Shown: one piece after another, positions 36,902 through 47,282 of the stretch
How the letters are laid out: each line of letters opens with the position of its first letter
Position numbering within the stretch: the stretch's first letter is position 1
Translations under genes and position numbers: made by a program
Notes under the pieces: model-generated
Database searches by the model: none
What the model was told of the DNA's origin: nothing
The model's input: only the letters and a program-made list of their open reading frames with translations
Assembly: GCF_002165255.2 (NCBI RefSeq)
Contig: NZ_CP028561.1
Coordinates: forward strand, 868,001-932,000
Source of the DNA: Acinetobacter sp. WCHA45
GTDB taxonomy: Bacteria > Pseudomonadota > Gammaproteobacteria > Pseudomonadales > Moraxellaceae
Direction: 5' to 3'
DNA: 64,000 nt

Positions 36902-39730
36902 TTGCAGCCGTTTGCTATTGGTCAACGTTGGTTATCAGATACAGAAACTGAACTCGGTCTAGGTGTTCTTATTGATGTAGATGAACGTTCTATCAGTATT
37001 TTATTCCCGAAAAGTGATGAAACTCGTGTCTATGCACGAAACAATGCGCCTTTGTCTCGTATCATCTTCAATGTCAAAGATGAAGTGCAAGATCAAGAAG
37101 GTGTTAAGTGGATTGTTGAATCGGTTGAAGATCGTCATGGCGTGCTGCGTTATGATGTCGTTCGTAGCCTAGAAAATGGCGAACAAGAACGTAAGTCATT
37201 GAACGAAACCCGTATCGGTGCACAAATTCAGCTATCAAAACCTTTAGAGCGTTTGTTAGCGAGCCAAATTGATTATAAAGAATGGTATGACCTTCGTATT
37301 GAAGCGATGTTATTGCAAGCGAAAATGCATACCAGTCCTTTACGTGGTTTTTTAGGTGCGCGTGTGGGTTTGATTCCACATCAACTGTATATCGCACATG
37401 AAGTGGGTAAACGTTTTGCACCACGCGTATTGTTAGCCGATGAAGTTGGTTTGGGTAAAACCATTGAAGCGGGTTTGATTATCCATCAACAACTGAAAAC
37501 AGGACGTTCAGAGCGTATCCTGATTTTAGTGCCTGATTCGCTGCAATATCAGTGGATGATTGAAATGCGTCGTCGTTTCAATTTACAATTTTCTCTATTC
37601 GATTTAACCCGTACTGCTTCGATCAAAGAACATGATCCTGATCTCAACCCATTCCTGACTGAGCAATGCATTATTGCGAGTGTGGATTTGATGGTTGACC
37701 ATGATGATTTGCGTGAGCAAGCAGTTGAAGCAGGTTTTGATTTACTGGTTGTCGATGAAGCACACCATTTAATGTGGAGTGAAGAAGACGGCGGTAATGA
37801 TCGTTATGATCTTGTCGAAGAGTTGGCTGAACAAACAGCGGGTGTCTTACTTCTCACTGCAACGCCTGAACAGTTGGGTGTCGAAAGTCATTTTGCGCGT
37901 TTACGCTTACTTGATCCGCAACGTTTTAGTCGCTTAGATCGTTTCCTTGACGAAGAAGAACAATATCAGCAAACAGCTAAAGTTGCCGAAGTCTTAATGT
38001 CAGATGAAGCATTGACTGAAGAACATCTTGCTGCTCTGGATGGCTTATTGGGTCATCGTATTGATGATCAGCCTGAACAGCGTATGCGTGCGATTCACGA
38101 GTTGTTAGACCGTCACGGTACAGGTCGTATTTTATTCCGTAACACACGTGAAGCGATTCAAGGTTTCCCGGGTCGTGATTGCCAGCCAGCGCCTTTACCA
38201 GCACCAGAAGATTGGTCATTTGACGGCAAAATGCGTGAGCAAATGTGGCCAGAAGAAGGTCAACTCGATGGTGCTTGGATGGAAAATGATCCTCGTGTGC
38301 CATGGTTGATGGAAGTTCTACGCAAAGATTTAAAACATAAAAAAGTATTGTTGATTGCACGTAGTGGACCAGTAGTTGAAGCACTTGAAAATGTATTGCG
38401 TTTACATGCAGGTATTCGTACTGCCATGTTCCATGAGGGCATGAGTTTATTGGAACGTGACCAAGCTGCGGCATACTTTGCCGAAGACAGTTACGGTGCT
38501 CAGATTCTTCTATGTTCGGAAATTGGTTCAGAAGGACGTAACTTCCAGTTTGCCAGTGACTTGATCCTATTTGATTTACCTGCAAACCCTGACGTACTTG
38601 AACAACGTATTGGTCGTTTAGATCGTATTGGTCAGGAAAATCGCATTCAAATTCACGTGCCATATTTGATCGGTACAGCGCAAGAGCGTATGTTCCGTTG
38701 GTATAATGAAGCATTGAATATTTTCAGCAGTATTTCTCCGACGGCGCAAACGCTGCAAGAGAACTTTATTGTTGAATTGAAAGACTGTTTATTGGCTGAT
38801 CAAGGTCAGACGTTTGAGGATTTACTTGAAGAAGTGAATGTACAACGTCAAGCTTTGGAAGCTGAGTTACAAGCGGGTCGTGATCGTTTGCTTGAGTACA
38901 ACTCTTGTCGCCCAGTCGTTGCGCAGGGCATTGTACAAGCACTTGAAGACTATGATGACAACACGACTTTGCCGATGTTTGTTAAACGCTTTATGTCATC
39001 TACCAATATCGATTTTGATGAGCAAAGCAACGGTACAGTAATCATCAAGCCTACTGATCAAATGCAGGTTCAAGGTTTGACCTTAGACGAAGAAGGTATG
39101 ACAGCGACTTTCTACCGTGATCAGGCACAGATTCGTGAAGATGCGCAGTATTTGACACTTGAGCATCCATTTATTGAAAGTGTGATGGAAATGATCCGCA
39201 CGCAATCATTTGGTAGTACCAATGTTGCGTTGTTGAAATCAAATGCATTAAAACAAGGTTCAGTTCTGTTGGAAGTTTGGTTTAAGGTGGATGTGGTTGC
39301 ACCAAAAGCCCTGAACTTACCATCAAGCCTTCCAAAGCAGTTGATCCGTGTTTTATTGAGCGAAAATGGTCAAGATTTATCTGCCAAGATTGATCCAAGT
39401 ATTTTACGTCCATACTTGCACCATTTAGATGGTAATAGCTGCCGTCAGGTGGTGAAAGCGCGCCGTGATGTTATTGAGACACGTTATGCTCAAGCTTTGG
39501 ATATTGCTAAAACCTCGTTACCTGAATTGATGCAGCAAGCGAAAGAGCACTACAGTAGTAAATGGCAATATGAAATTGACCGTTTAACTTATCTGAAGCA
39601 ATTCAATCCAAGTATTCGCCAAGATGAAATTGAGCGTTTACAGAAATTCCAAAAAGAAGGGTTAGGACTACTTGATGGACTTTCTGTTACCCCAGAAGCG
39701 ATTCAGGTACTGGTTGTGGTTAAACCATAA
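36902..39730 (+). CDS. rapA: RNA polymerase-associated helicase RapA
   Basis: A Swi2/Snf2 ATPase of 942 residues that binds RNA polymerase and promotes its recycling. The start is TTG 36902, with AAGGTGG 6 nt upstream; the nearby ATG at 36882 is out of frame. It begins with the Tudor-like N-terminal domains (FAIGQRWLSDTETELGLGVL). The helicase core follows with motif I LADEVGLGKTIEAGLI (about 178-193), DEAH box VVDEAHHLMW and motif VI RIGRLDRIGQENRI. The C-terminal RapA-specific domains fill residues about 600-942. It ends at a strong terminator. Confidence 0.96.
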   Translation: MQPFAIGQRWLSDTETELGLGVLIDVDERSISILFPKSDETRVYARNNAPLSRIIFNVKDEVQDQEGVKWIVESVEDRHGVLRYDVVRSLENGEQERKSLNETRIGAQIQLSKPLERLLASQIDYKEWYDLRIEAMLLQAKMHTSPLRGFLGARVGLIPHQLYIAHEVGKRFAPRVLLADEVGLGKTIEAGLIIHQQLKTGRSERILILVPDSLQYQWMIEMRRRFNLQFSLFDLTRTASIKEHDPDLNPFLTEQCIIASVDLMVDHDDLREQAVEAGFDLLVVDEAHHLMWSEEDGGNDRYDLVEELAEQTAGVLLLTATPEQLGVESHFARLRLLDPQRFSRLDRFLDEEEQYQQTAKVAEVLMSDEALTEEHLAALDGLLGHRIDDQPEQRMRAIHELLDRHGTGRILFRNTREAIQGFPGRDCQPAPLPAPEDWSFDGKMREQMWPEEGQLDGAWMENDPRVPWLMEVLRKDLKHKKVLLIARSGPVVEALENVLRLHAGIRTAMFHEGMSLLERDQAAAYFAEDSYGAQILLCSEIGSEGRNFQFASDLILFDLPANPDVLEQRIGRLDRIGQENRIQIHVPYLIGTAQERMFRWYNEALNIFSSISPTAQTLQENFIVELKDCLLADQGQTFEDLLEEVNVQRQALEAELQAGRDRLLEYNSCRPVVAQGIVQALEDYDDNTTLPMFVKRFMSSTNIDFDEQSNGTVIIKPTDQMQVQGLTLDEEGMTATFYRDQAQIREDAQYLTLEHPFIESVMEMIRTQSFGSTNVALLKSNALKQGSVLLEVWFKVDVVAPKALNLPSSLPKQLIRVLLSENGQDLSAKIDPSILRPYLHHLDGNSCRQVVKARRDVIETRYAQALDIAKTSLPELMQQAKEHYSSKWQYEIDRLTYLKQFNPSIRQDEIERLQKFQKEGLGLLDGLSVTPEAIQVLVVVKP

Positions 39731-39740
39731 TTAGCGCTGA

Positions 39741-39772
39741 AAAAAAAGAGGACTGAATTGTCCTCTTTTTTT
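39741..39772. terminator. Bidirectional terminator between rapA and dps
   Basis: AAAAAAAGAGGAC pairs with GTCCTCTTTTTTT around a 6-nt loop, with A and T tracts on both sides. Confidence 0.9.
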
Positions 39773-39791
39773 CGTCTTGAATAAACTAAAC

Positions 39792-40283
39792 TTAGTTTTG
39801 GTCAATATTGGCTTCTAAGAACCATAAATACTGATCTAAGTCTTCTAAAGCTGCATGAATAATATCTTCAGAAATTGGGTCTTTAATATCTTCGATCGTA
39901 TCACGTAGGTGATTTGCGACTACACCATAACGATCTGCCAATTCTTTCAAGTGGTCTTGTACAGCATGAATCGCGACAGGATACGGTTTAAGATGTGAAC
40001 TTTCAGCGACTGTTTGGGTTGTACCCAATGCTGTTCCACCAATTTGCACAGCACGCTCAGCGACATTGTCTAGATGGGTAATGATTGAGGTGCGGAACAT
40101 ATCTAACATTTCATGGACTGCAATAAAATTACTACCACGCATATTCCAATGTGCTTGTTTAGTAAGTAGTGATAAATCAATCAGATTCGCAAGAATTTGA
40201 TTTAGAATTTTGACCGTTGCTTCTTTAATCGAATCATCTAAATTATTACGTGTATATACTTTTAGAGCTGCTGAAGAATTCAT
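39792..40283 (-). CDS. dps: DNA starvation/stationary-phase protection protein Dps
   Basis: A ferritin-like mini-ferritin of 163 residues when started at ATG 40283, which has GAGGT 5 nt upstream; a TTG at 40298 lies inside the binding-site region. It forms a dodecamer that oxidises Fe2+ with peroxide and coats DNA. Ferroxidase residues are seen in [20 protein letters not shown] (His) and [20 protein letters not shown] (Asp/Glu). The helical bundle is complete, and no long lysine-rich N-terminal tail is present. Confidence 0.93.
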   Translation of the reverse strand: MNSSAALKVYTRNNLDDSIKEATVKILNQILANLIDLSLLTKQAHWNMRGSNFIAVHEMLDMFRTSIITHLDNVAERAVQIGGTALGTTQTVAESSHLKPYPVAIHAVQDHLKELADRYGVVANHLRDTIEDIKDPISEDIIHAALEDLDQYLWFLEANIDQN

Positions 40284-40529
40284 AGTTACCTCATTCAATT
40301 ATTGTATGTGAAATTTGATGAATTAAACGAATGATCTATTTCAAGTTTCAGCTTAACCCGCGCTATGCAGAAGGAGTGTTTTAATTCTTAACCCTTTTGT
40401 AAATTATGGTGAGTTTAAATATTTTTTCTATTGTAATTACATGGTGTTAGAGTAAGGTTGAACTAAGCATGATTTAAATAATCAACCAAAAAGTAAATTA
40501 GGACTTTGCATGAAACTTCTGTTTATGAA

Positions 40530-41678
40530 ATGAGTATAAAAACAATGGAAAATGAAAAAGATAAACCCACAATCGTCATTAATGATCATCCTGAACAGGC
40601 TCATATAGAACGTTTAAAGGAAAAGCTTAGATATAAACAAGCCTTAAGAGAAAATTCTAGGAAAATTGATCATAAGCATGTACGACTAAATATTCAGGCA
40701 GATGCTTTGCCAACCAAAACGTATTTTATTATGAATGCTTTAGCTGCAGTGATTGCTGGTTATGGATTGTTGGCAGACTCAGCCGCAGTTGTAATAGGAG
40801 CAATGCTAGTTGCAATGATGCTGGGGCCCATTTCAGGCATTGCACTAGCATTTATTGATAATCGGTGGATTCTATTACAAACCGCTCTGAAAACCCTAGC
40901 ACTGGGCGTGGTGATGATTTTTGGTATTGGTGTCGTATTGGGTTTGATTAACTTCAATATGCCTTTAACTAGTGAAATTTTATCTCGAACTCAGCCGACA
41001 GTAATTGATTTGATGATTGCCTTAGCAGGCGGTGCAGCAGGAGCGTTTGCTTCAATTTCACCAAGATTATCTGTAGCAGTGGTTGGTGTTGCTGTAGCGA
41101 CTGCATTGGTTCCACCATTAGTGGCAAGTGGCATATTGTTAGCCCATGCGGAATTACGTCATTCAGCAAATGCATTTTTATTGGCTTTAACCAATATGGT
41201 TGCTATTCAGATTAGTTCTTCACTCGTGTTGTGGATTGCAGGTTTCAGACGTGGTTCAAATGAACAAGTACAAAGTAATGTTTTGGAATTTATCAAAAGA
41301 AATGCAATCAGCTTAATTTTCCTTTTGATACTCGCAATTTATTTATCTGCTAATTTCATACATATGTTGCAAAAACAAATGTATGAAACTAAATCTAAAA
41401 CTGCGATTGAGCAATTACTAAATCAAAAAAATAATATTATTGACACTATTCAGTTCGAGCAGCAAAAGCAATACACCTTAATCCGAGTTGTCGTGCGAGG
41501 GGATACGGTACCTACGCTCAGTCAAATCAAGCAACTGAATCAGATGATGCCAGCAGATGATCGAAGTAATCCGACAGTCGTGCAGGTTCGATTTATTCCT
41601 GTAGAAATTATTGAAGAGCAAATTCGCTTTAATACTGAGATTTCACCCGATGAGGCGAAGCGGCTTGTCGTGCAGTGA
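40530..41678 (+). CDS. DUF389 family membrane protein
   Basis: An inner-membrane protein of about 382 residues. The start is uncertain (ATG 40530, ATG 40545 or TTG 40506; none has a strong ribosome binding site). The membrane domain shows the family helices rich in Gly/Ala (AAVIAGYGLLADSAAVVIGA, MLVAMMLGPISGIALAFIDN) and a GGAAGAFASISPRLSVAVVG segment. It ends with a cytoplasmic C-terminal domain. Many homologues carry an ATP-binding or regulatory end domain, and the molecular function is unknown. It is monocistronic. Confidence 0.85.
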   Translation: MSIKTMENEKDKPTIVINDHPEQAHIERLKEKLRYKQALRENSRKIDHKHVRLNIQADALPTKTYFIMNALAAVIAGYGLLADSAAVVIGAMLVAMMLGPISGIALAFIDNRWILLQTALKTLALGVVMIFGIGVVLGLINFNMPLTSEILSRTQPTVIDLMIALAGGAAGAFASISPRLSVAVVGVAVATALVPPLVASGILLAHAELRHSANAFLLALTNMVAIQISSSLVLWIAGFRRGSNEQVQSNVLEFIKRNAISLIFLLILAIYLSANFIHMLQKQMYETKSKTAIEQLLNQKNNIIDTIQFEQQKQYTLIRVVVRGDTVPTLSQIKQLNQMMPADDRSNPTVVQVRFIPVEIIEEQIRFNTEISPDEAKRLVVQ

Positions 41679-41688
41679 TGAACAAGTA

Positions 41689-42390
41689 TTATCGAATACT
41701 TGATTCATCTAAATGACGTGCACCTTCCAAGATCATACGAATCATAATCATGGTTTGTTCAGCAACTTCGGTGCGCTGTTCAGCAGGTATCTCAATAACT
41801 TTTGCACCCATATTAAACACCAGTTGGGTGATGGCTTTAGCGGCAATATCCGCATGGGGCATGTGACTGTTATTGTTGATCTGTTCCAGACGAATCAGGT
41901 CTTCTTGGAGTTCTTGTTGAAAGAAATTAAGCTGACGATCAACCGCAGCTTTGTACGAGGTCGAACCTGTGTAGCCTTCACGAAGCAATAAACTTAAATT
42001 TCCTTCATCCGCATCAAGTTGTTGAATAAAAACTTCAACTGAACTTCGAATAATGCTTTGCTGCATAGATGCCTGCAAACGCGCTTCGCGAATGATTTTA
42101 CGTAATACCAAACCTGCACGATCGATCAGAGCGATAGCCAGTTCATCAATATCTTTAAAATGTCGATAAAAACTATTTGGTGCAATGCCTGCTTCACGCG
42201 CTACTTCACGTAAGCTCAAAGATGCAATACTTTTTTGTGGGCCAATTAAATTCAGTGTCGCCTGAAAAAGTTCTTCTTTGGTAATGGTTGCTTTTCTACC
42301 AACCGAACGTACAGGAGATTTCATAGCAATGACATCTTGTTCATTTAGTGAGTCATGACCGAGCGGTAAAAAAGTAGAAGACTGAACCAT
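41689..42390 (-). CDS. TetR-family regulator, FabR/DesT-like
   Basis: A repressor of 233 residues (ATG 42390; TTG 42399 is the only longer option). The helix-turn-helix region SLSLREVAREAGIAPNSFYRHFKDIDEL is nearly identical in pattern to FabR of E. coli and DesT of Pseudomonas (written here as positions 60-87 with key residues S-L-R-E-V and S-F-Y-R-H-F). The ligand domain follows. DesT represses an acyl desaturase operon and responds to the acyl-CoA pool. The gene here is divergent from a ferredoxin reductase and desaturase pair, the same arrangement as desT-desCB, so control of membrane unsaturation is very likely. Confidence 0.9.
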   Translation of the reverse strand: MVQSSTFLPLGHDSLNEQDVIAMKSPVRSVGRKATITKEELFQATLNLIGPQKSIASLSLREVAREAGIAPNSFYRHFKDIDELAIALIDRAGLVLRKIIREARLQASMQQSIIRSSVEVFIQQLDADEGNLSLLLREGYTGSTSYKAAVDRQLNFFQQELQEDLIRLEQINNNSHMPHADIAAKAITQLVFNMGAKVIEIPAEQRTEVAEQTMIMIRMILEGARHLDESSIR

Positions 42391-42454
42391 TATTTTCAAA
42401 ATATAAGTAAGCTACTCGGGATTATAGCGATTGTCTGACTACTTGGGAAATGTA

Positions 42455-42504
42455 AATTATTATACGAATATATATACAAATATATATACACATGTATAAT
42501 AATT
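42455..42504. promoter_or_regulatory. Divergent promoter/operator between the TetR gene and the desaturase operon
   Basis: Perfect 11-bp inverted arms AATTATTATAC (42455-42465) and GTATAATAATT (42494-42504) each contain a TATAAT -10 box, one per strand. Between them lies a perfect 12-bp tandem repeat, AATATATATACA (42467-42478 and 42479-42490). The right arm's -10 box lies 29 bp before the reductase ATG and the left arm's -10 box lies about 69 bp before the regulator's ATG. A repressor bound here would block both promoters. The exact operator half-sites are inferred. Confidence 0.6.
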
Positions 42505-42528
42505 AAAAAATGATCAGAGTTCCCGCTC

Positions 42529-43596
42529 ATGCAAGCAGTCGAAAAGAGAATTTCTCTATTCAATTCAATAGCCCAAAGCGTAATTACGAACCATGATGCC
42601 AATTTTTGGCTACAAAAAATCAATCCACTGTGGTCTTTGAATCAATCACTCGCTAAAGTTGTAAAAAAACAAACGGTAGCTAAAGATACGGTAAGTCTTA
42701 TTTTGCAATGCAATCGTCATGTACAACGCGGCGCAGCAGGACAACATCATCCTGTCACCGTTGAAATAGCAGGGCGTCATTACGAACGCACGTATAGCTT
42801 GATGCAATTAGATGCAGATCATCTCTGTTTAACCGTCAAAAAAGTTGATCAAGGTTTGGTGAGTTCATGGTTGGTTGAGCAAGCTAAAGTAGGGGATATT
42901 GTCTATTTAGGGCAACCTTATGGCGATATGCAGCAGCATATTCAAACTCCTAACCTGTTATTACTTGCAGCAGGTAGCGGCATTACGCCGATGCTGAGCC
43001 TGATCGAAAGTTTGAGTCAAACCAAACAGTTTTCGACGACATCTGTACAGTTGATGTATTGGGTGAAAACTCAGGCCGATGCAGCCTATGCTGAATATTT
43101 CAAAGAAACAGCGGAAAACTTTCCTCATTTCAGTTATCAAATTTTTTATACCCAAGAACAAGATCAACGTTTGAACCAGAGTTATGTTGATCAAATTTCA
43201 GCTTTAAATGAAACCTCTGTATATGCCTGTGGTCCATCGGGTTTTGTGAGTACAGCAGAAAAATTATTTTCTTGTGCTGCTTTGCTTCAAACCGAGGCTT
43301 TTAGTTTAAGCCAATTTGATGTGGATGCTTCGGAAACTGGTTTTATAAATGTGAGATTGACTCAATCCAACAAAACGGTTGCGATACCTAAAGGGCAATC
43401 CATTCTTTTTAGTTTGGAACATCAAGGGATTAAACCTAATCATGGTTGTCGTATGGGCATTTGCAATAAATGCGCCTGCACTAAAGGGCAAGGCTCAACG
43501 AAGAATTTGTTGAATGGTTCAGCGAATCATGAACCAGCTCAACTATTAAAAATTTGTGTAAATTCCGCTCAGTCTGATCTAGTGATTGATCTGTAA
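42529..43596 (+). CDS. Ferredoxin reductase, electron donor to acyl desaturase
   Basis: A 355-residue flavo-iron-sulfur protein that supplies electrons to the adjacent desaturase. The FAD-binding half has [10 protein letters not shown], the NAD-binding half has [19 protein letters not shown] and ACGPSGF, and the C-terminal 2Fe-2S domain has [15 protein letters not shown] with a fourth cysteine in KICVNS. It is the first gene of a two-gene operon, 14 nt before the desaturase gene, and is probably repressed by the divergent TetR regulator. It is related to Pseudomonas DesB. Confidence 0.9.
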   Translation: MQAVEKRISLFNSIAQSVITNHDANFWLQKINPLWSLNQSLAKVVKKQTVAKDTVSLILQCNRHVQRGAAGQHHPVTVEIAGRHYERTYSLMQLDADHLCLTVKKVDQGLVSSWLVEQAKVGDIVYLGQPYGDMQQHIQTPNLLLLAAGSGITPMLSLIESLSQTKQFSTTSVQLMYWVKTQADAAYAEYFKETAENFPHFSYQIFYTQEQDQRLNQSYVDQISALNETSVYACGPSGFVSTAEKLFSCAALLQTEAFSLSQFDVDASETGFINVRLTQSNKTVAIPKGQSILFSLEHQGIKPNHGCRMGICNKCACTKGQGSTKNLLNGSANHEPAQLLKICVNSAQSDLVIDL

Positions 43597-43610
43597 ATGA
43601 GAAATTAATT

Positions 43611-44705
43611 ATGAATATGCCTGTTAAAATTGAATATTTTAAAAATCCTAAAAATCGTGATTTAACTGCTTCAGAATTAGAAGCTTTTGCTCGAGAATTA
43701 GATCAGATCAAGCAAGAAGTATTAGATGACTTAGGCGAAAAAGATGCGAAGTATATTCGCCGTGTTTATTCCTCAATCCGTTATAGCAGCTTACTCGGAC
43801 GAGCTTTGTTGTTTGCAGGATGGTTTCCACCAGCATGGTTATTAGGAACGGGGCTATTGGGTTTTGCCAAAATTATGGAAAACATGGAGTTAGGTCATAA
43901 TGTGATGCATGGACAATATGACTGGATGAGTGATCCAAAATTTAATGGTCAGACTTACGAATGGGATACCGTTGGAACCTCGGATAACTGGCGTCAAACC
44001 CATAACTACAAACACCACACTTATACCAATGTGAAAGGTATGGATGATGATGTGGGTTATGGTGTATTTCGTCTATTTCCAGAACAACGTTGGACAAAGT
44101 TTACTTTAATTCAACCGATTTATATTGTGCCATTCAGCTTATTATTCCAGTGGGGAGTTGCGATTCAAAATCTTGAACTCGGCAAAGTGATTTATAAGCG
44201 TAAATCAATGACACAATTTAAACGAGAATGGCAACCAGCACAGAAAAAAATAGCGAAGCAACTGTTTAAGGATTATGTATTTTTCCCATTGATTGCAGGA
44301 CCTTCAGCGATCCCAGTTTTTACTGGAAATTTAGTTGCTAATGGGATTCGTAATATCTGGACATTCAGTATTATTTTCTGTGGTCACTTTACTAAAGATG
44401 CAGAAGTGTTTCCTAAAACAGTGCTGCAAGATGAAAGCCGTGGGCATTGGTATATGCGCCAGATTCGTGGTTCATCCAATTTGACTGGCTCGGAAGCATT
44501 TCATATTTTGACAGGACATTTGAGCCATCAAATTGAACATCATTTGTTCCCAGATATTCCTGCACGCCGTTATCGCCAAATTGCACCGAAAGTTGAAGCG
44601 GTTTGTAAAAAATATGGTTTGAATTACAACAATGCCAGCTTTGTAAAGCAATTTGGTGAAGTTGTCGGACGTATTTTTAAATATGCCTTGCCGTTAAAAA
44701 AATAA
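43611..44705 (+). CDS. Acyl-CoA (or acyl-lipid) desaturase
   Basis: An integral-membrane di-iron fatty acid desaturase of 364 residues. The three histidine boxes are all present: HNVMH, HNYKHH and HQIEHH, with a fourth histidine (FCGHFTKD) that is typical of the family. Hydrophobic helices occur around 64-90 and 160-180. It is the second gene of the reductase-desaturase operon and related to Pseudomonas DesC, which desaturates saturated acyl-CoA at delta-9. A short hairpin with a 2-nt bulge follows. Confidence 0.92.
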   Translation: MNMPVKIEYFKNPKNRDLTASELEAFARELDQIKQEVLDDLGEKDAKYIRRVYSSIRYSSLLGRALLFAGWFPPAWLLGTGLLGFAKIMENMELGHNVMHGQYDWMSDPKFNGQTYEWDTVGTSDNWRQTHNYKHHTYTNVKGMDDDVGYGVFRLFPEQRWTKFTLIQPIYIVPFSLLFQWGVAIQNLELGKVIYKRKSMTQFKREWQPAQKKIAKQLFKDYVFFPLIAGPSAIPVFTGNLVANGIRNIWTFSIIFCGHFTKDAEVFPKTVLQDESRGHWYMRQIRGSSNLTGSEAFHILTGHLSHQIEHHLFPDIPARRYRQIAPKVEAVCKKYGLNYNNASFVKQFGEVVGRIFKYALPLKK

Positions 44706-44709
44706 ATGT

Positions 44710-44745
44710 TAGGAGAGCGTATGCGATACGCTCCTACGATTTTAT
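44710..44745 (+). terminator. Terminator after the desaturase gene
   Basis: TAGGAGAGCGTAT pairs with ATACGCTCCTA with a 2-nt bulge, followed by a T-rich stretch. It ends near the stop of the convergent SIMPL gene. Confidence 0.65.
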
Positions 44746-45443
44746 TTAAACTGAATCGACCCATTGGCGCTAACCGTGATTTTGGATTCACCCGCCGCCA
44801 TGTCTTGTGCTGGAGCTGCCTCAGCCATCGCAAATTTTGCCATAGCACCACGCATCATTGGTTGAGGGAAATAATTACTTGTATTCAAATTTAAAATGAC
44901 CAGATTATATTGGGTTTTATTCCAAGCTTGGGTAATCGCTTGTGCGCGTTGCTGAAAGTTTTTAGAAGCTTCAATCATCAGTTCATTTTCAACTTTTTTA
45001 CGTTGTTCGTCAGATACGCTAAAACTAATCGATTGAGTCTGAAAGCTCTGTTGAAGTTCACTAATCAACTGGCTTGCTGCTTTAAAGTCTTTACTTTCAA
45101 TTTGGATTTCTGCGCGTGCGCGCCATTCCTTTAACTTACTGCTGTCATTGTCGTAAATAGGGTAAGTGCTTTGAGCACCTGTTTCGACTTTTACTTGTGC
45201 GTATTTACGAGAAATTGCTTGCGCTTGATTCATTAATTGATTGATTTGATTCGAAAGCTCTGCGGGTTGCTTATTGCTTCTTTCAATATAAAGCACAGCA
45301 CGCATTTCATCATTGGCAACTTGGCGTGCTGCATCGGCTTGGATATTCACAATATTATAGTTCAAGTTTTCAGTCTCATGAGCAAAAAGGCTTGGGCTAA
45401 GTGCAGCTCCGATCATTAATGTTGCAAGTGCTAAAGTACGCAT
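44742..45443 (-). CDS. SIMPL (DUF541) domain periplasmic protein
   Basis: A 233-residue secreted protein with a cleavable signal peptide (MRTLALATLMIGAALSPSLFA). The ATG has AAGGAA well placed upstream. The body shows the DUF541/SIMPL pattern: a short beta repeat, the helix NQINQLMNQAQAISRKYAQV, the ARAEIQIESKDFKAASQLIS helix and the final ITVSANGSIQFK strand. Known members are periplasmic oligomers induced by oxidative stress or associated with envelope; no catalytic site is expected. Confidence 0.88.
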   Translation of the reverse strand: MRTLALATLMIGAALSPSLFAHETENLNYNIVNIQADAARQVANDEMRAVLYIERSNKQPAELSNQINQLMNQAQAISRKYAQVKVETGAQSTYPIYDNDSSKLKEWRARAEIQIESKDFKAASQLISELQQSFQTQSISFSVSDEQRKKVENELMIEASKNFQQRAQAITQAWNKTQYNLVILNLNTSNYFPQPMMRGAMAKFAMAEAAPAQDMAAGESKITVSANGSIQFK

Positions 45444-45908
45444 AAAAAATTCCTTAAAATTTGGTATTAAACATTTATTTTTACAAGTCTGATATTAGAA
45501 ACAACTGATGGGGAACTTTTGGATATTTTGTGGTGTCTTTGTAATATATTAACAGTGTTTTGCAACAGAAAAATTAATTAAAAAATATTTAAAATTAAAT
45601 AATTAGCTTTATATATTTGACCATTTATCTAAAAAAATTAAGGCTGTTAAAAAAAGCTTACTTTCTTTCGCTTGTCACATAGTATGATGATAATTCATCA
45701 TAGTTAATTGAAAGAAACATTTTTTCAATAATATTAGATGAATGTCAGGCATAAAAAGAGTTTATTTTATTTCAAAATTAGGTATCATCTCGCTCCTAGT
45801 TGAAAGATATAAAATTTGTGTCTGACTAGATTCTAAAAAGCACCGAGTCAAACGACCGCAAGTCACCAGACTTATTTCTTTTACCCATATCAGAGATGGT
45901 AATTCGAT
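45444..45908. other. AT-rich intergenic region before dat-ddc
   Basis: This 465-nt gap has no convincing gene. It is strongly A+T-rich and holds the divergent promoters of the SIMPL gene and of dat, plus a perfect palindrome at 45683-45702. No clear -35/-10 pair could be assigned for dat by eye. Confidence 0.5.
45683..45702. promoter_or_regulatory. Palindrome TATGATGA-TAAT-TCATCATA
   Basis: Perfect 8-bp arms around a 4-bp centre, 206 bp before the dat start. The symmetry is typical of a dimeric repressor or activator site. It is only a partial match to a Fur box, so the binding protein is not identified. Confidence 0.45.
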
Positions 45909-47279
45909 ATGAGCGTTACTTCCGTAAATCCTGCCGCTAATGCAACTAACGAATATTATCTGACTCGCCAAAGTCAGATGGAATCGAATGTTCGTAGTTA
46001 TCCACGTAAATTACCGTTAGCGATAGCAAAAGCACAAGGCTGTTGGGTTACTGATGTTGAAGGTACAGAGTACCTTGATTGTTTAGCTGGGGCAGGGACA
46101 TTGGCTTTGGGCCATAATCATCCTGCGGTGATTCAAAGTATTCAAGACACATTGGCAAGCGGTTTGCCATTGCATACTTTAGACTTAACGACTCCTTTAA
46201 AAGATGCGTTTACTGAAGCGCTTTTGGCTCATTTGCCAGGCGGTCAAGAAGAATATTGCCTACAATTCTGTGGACCATCTGGTGCAGATGCTACAGAAGC
46301 GGCGATTAAACTTGCTAAAACATATACTGGTCGTAGTTCTGTGATCAGTTTTTCAGGTGGATACCACGGTATGACTCATGGTTCACTGTCTATGACAGGT
46401 AACTTGAGTGCTAAAAATGCCGTGAATGGTCTTATGCCTGGCGTTCAGTTTATGCCATATCCACATGAATATCGTTGCCCACTTGGTTTAGGTGGTGAAG
46501 CGGGTGTTGATGCTTTGACTTACTTCTTTGAAAATTTCATCGAAGATGTTGAAAGTGGTGTAACGAAACCTGCTGCTGTGATTCTTGAAGCAATTCAAGG
46601 AGAAGGCGGTGTCGTAACTGCACCTGTTAAGTGGTTACAAAAAATTCGTGAAGTGACTGAAAAGCACAACATCGTTTTAATTTTGGACGAAGTTCAAGCT
46701 GGTTTTGCACGTTCAGGTAAAATGTTTGCCTTTGAACATGCAGGTATCGAGCCTGATGTTGTGGTGATGTCAAAAGCTGTAGGCGGTGGTTTACCATTAG
46801 CCGTGCTTGGTATTAAGCGTAAGTTTGATGCTTGGCAGCCAGCAGGTCACACGGGTACTTTCCGTGGCAACCAGTTGGCAATGGGTACAGGTTTAATGGT
46901 TCTAAAAACTATTTCTGAACAAAACCTTGCTCAAAATGCGCAAGAGCGTGGTGACTTCTTACAAGCTGAATTCAAAAAGTTAGCTCAAGAATTCCCATGT
47001 ATTGGTAATGTCCGTGGTCGTGGTTTGATGATCGGCGTTGAAATCGTTGATGAGCGTAAACCAGCTGATCATATGGGTTCACTTCCTGCTGATGCACAAT
47101 TAGCTGCGGCAATTCAAACCGCTTGTTTCAACAATAAGCTTTTACTTGAGAAAGGTGGTCGTAACGGTACTGTAATTCGTTTACTTTGCCCACTTATCAT
47201 CAATCAAGACGAATGTGTTGAAGTGGTTGCACGCTTCAAAAAAGCTGTTGCTGAAGCATTAAAAGCAGTACGAGGCTAA
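45909..47279 (+). CDS. dat: L-2,4-diaminobutyrate:2-oxoglutarate aminotransferase
   Basis: A class III PLP aminotransferase of 456 residues that forms L-2,4-diaminobutyrate from aspartate semialdehyde and glutamate. It has the [20 protein letters not shown] start region, the glycine-rich block [31 protein letters not shown] with the PLP aspartate, and the Schiff-base lysine in [14 protein letters not shown]. It is followed after 3 nt by ddc. The pair produces 1,3-diaminopropane, the characteristic Acinetobacter polyamine and a possible precursor for siderophores. GAGATGG precedes the ATG. Confidence 0.95.
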   Translation: MSVTSVNPAANATNEYYLTRQSQMESNVRSYPRKLPLAIAKAQGCWVTDVEGTEYLDCLAGAGTLALGHNHPAVIQSIQDTLASGLPLHTLDLTTPLKDAFTEALLAHLPGGQEEYCLQFCGPSGADATEAAIKLAKTYTGRSSVISFSGGYHGMTHGSLSMTGNLSAKNAVNGLMPGVQFMPYPHEYRCPLGLGGEAGVDALTYFFENFIEDVESGVTKPAAVILEAIQGEGGVVTAPVKWLQKIREVTEKHNIVLILDEVQAGFARSGKMFAFEHAGIEPDVVVMSKAVGGGLPLAVLGIKRKFDAWQPAGHTGTFRGNQLAMGTGLMVLKTISEQNLAQNAQERGDFLQAEFKKLAQEFPCIGNVRGRGLMIGVEIVDERKPADHMGSLPADAQLAAAIQTACFNNKLLLEKGGRNGTVIRLLCPLIINQDECVEVVARFKKAVAEALKAVRG

Positions 47280-47282
47280 TCC

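Noticed and set aside
37977..38714. A long reading frame opposite rapA (245 codons)
   Set aside because: It lies fully inside the rapA coding region on the other strand, has no ribosome binding site and has no protein-like motif. It is a shadow frame.
42467..42490. CRISPR-like or microsatellite repeat
   Set aside because: There are only two 12-bp units, no spacers, and they sit within a divergent promoter, so an operator is the better reading.
45683..45702. Fur box before dat-ddc
   Set aside because: The palindrome is perfect but matches the GATAAT hexamer pattern only partly, and the symmetry centre is shifted, so it is reported as an unassigned palindrome.
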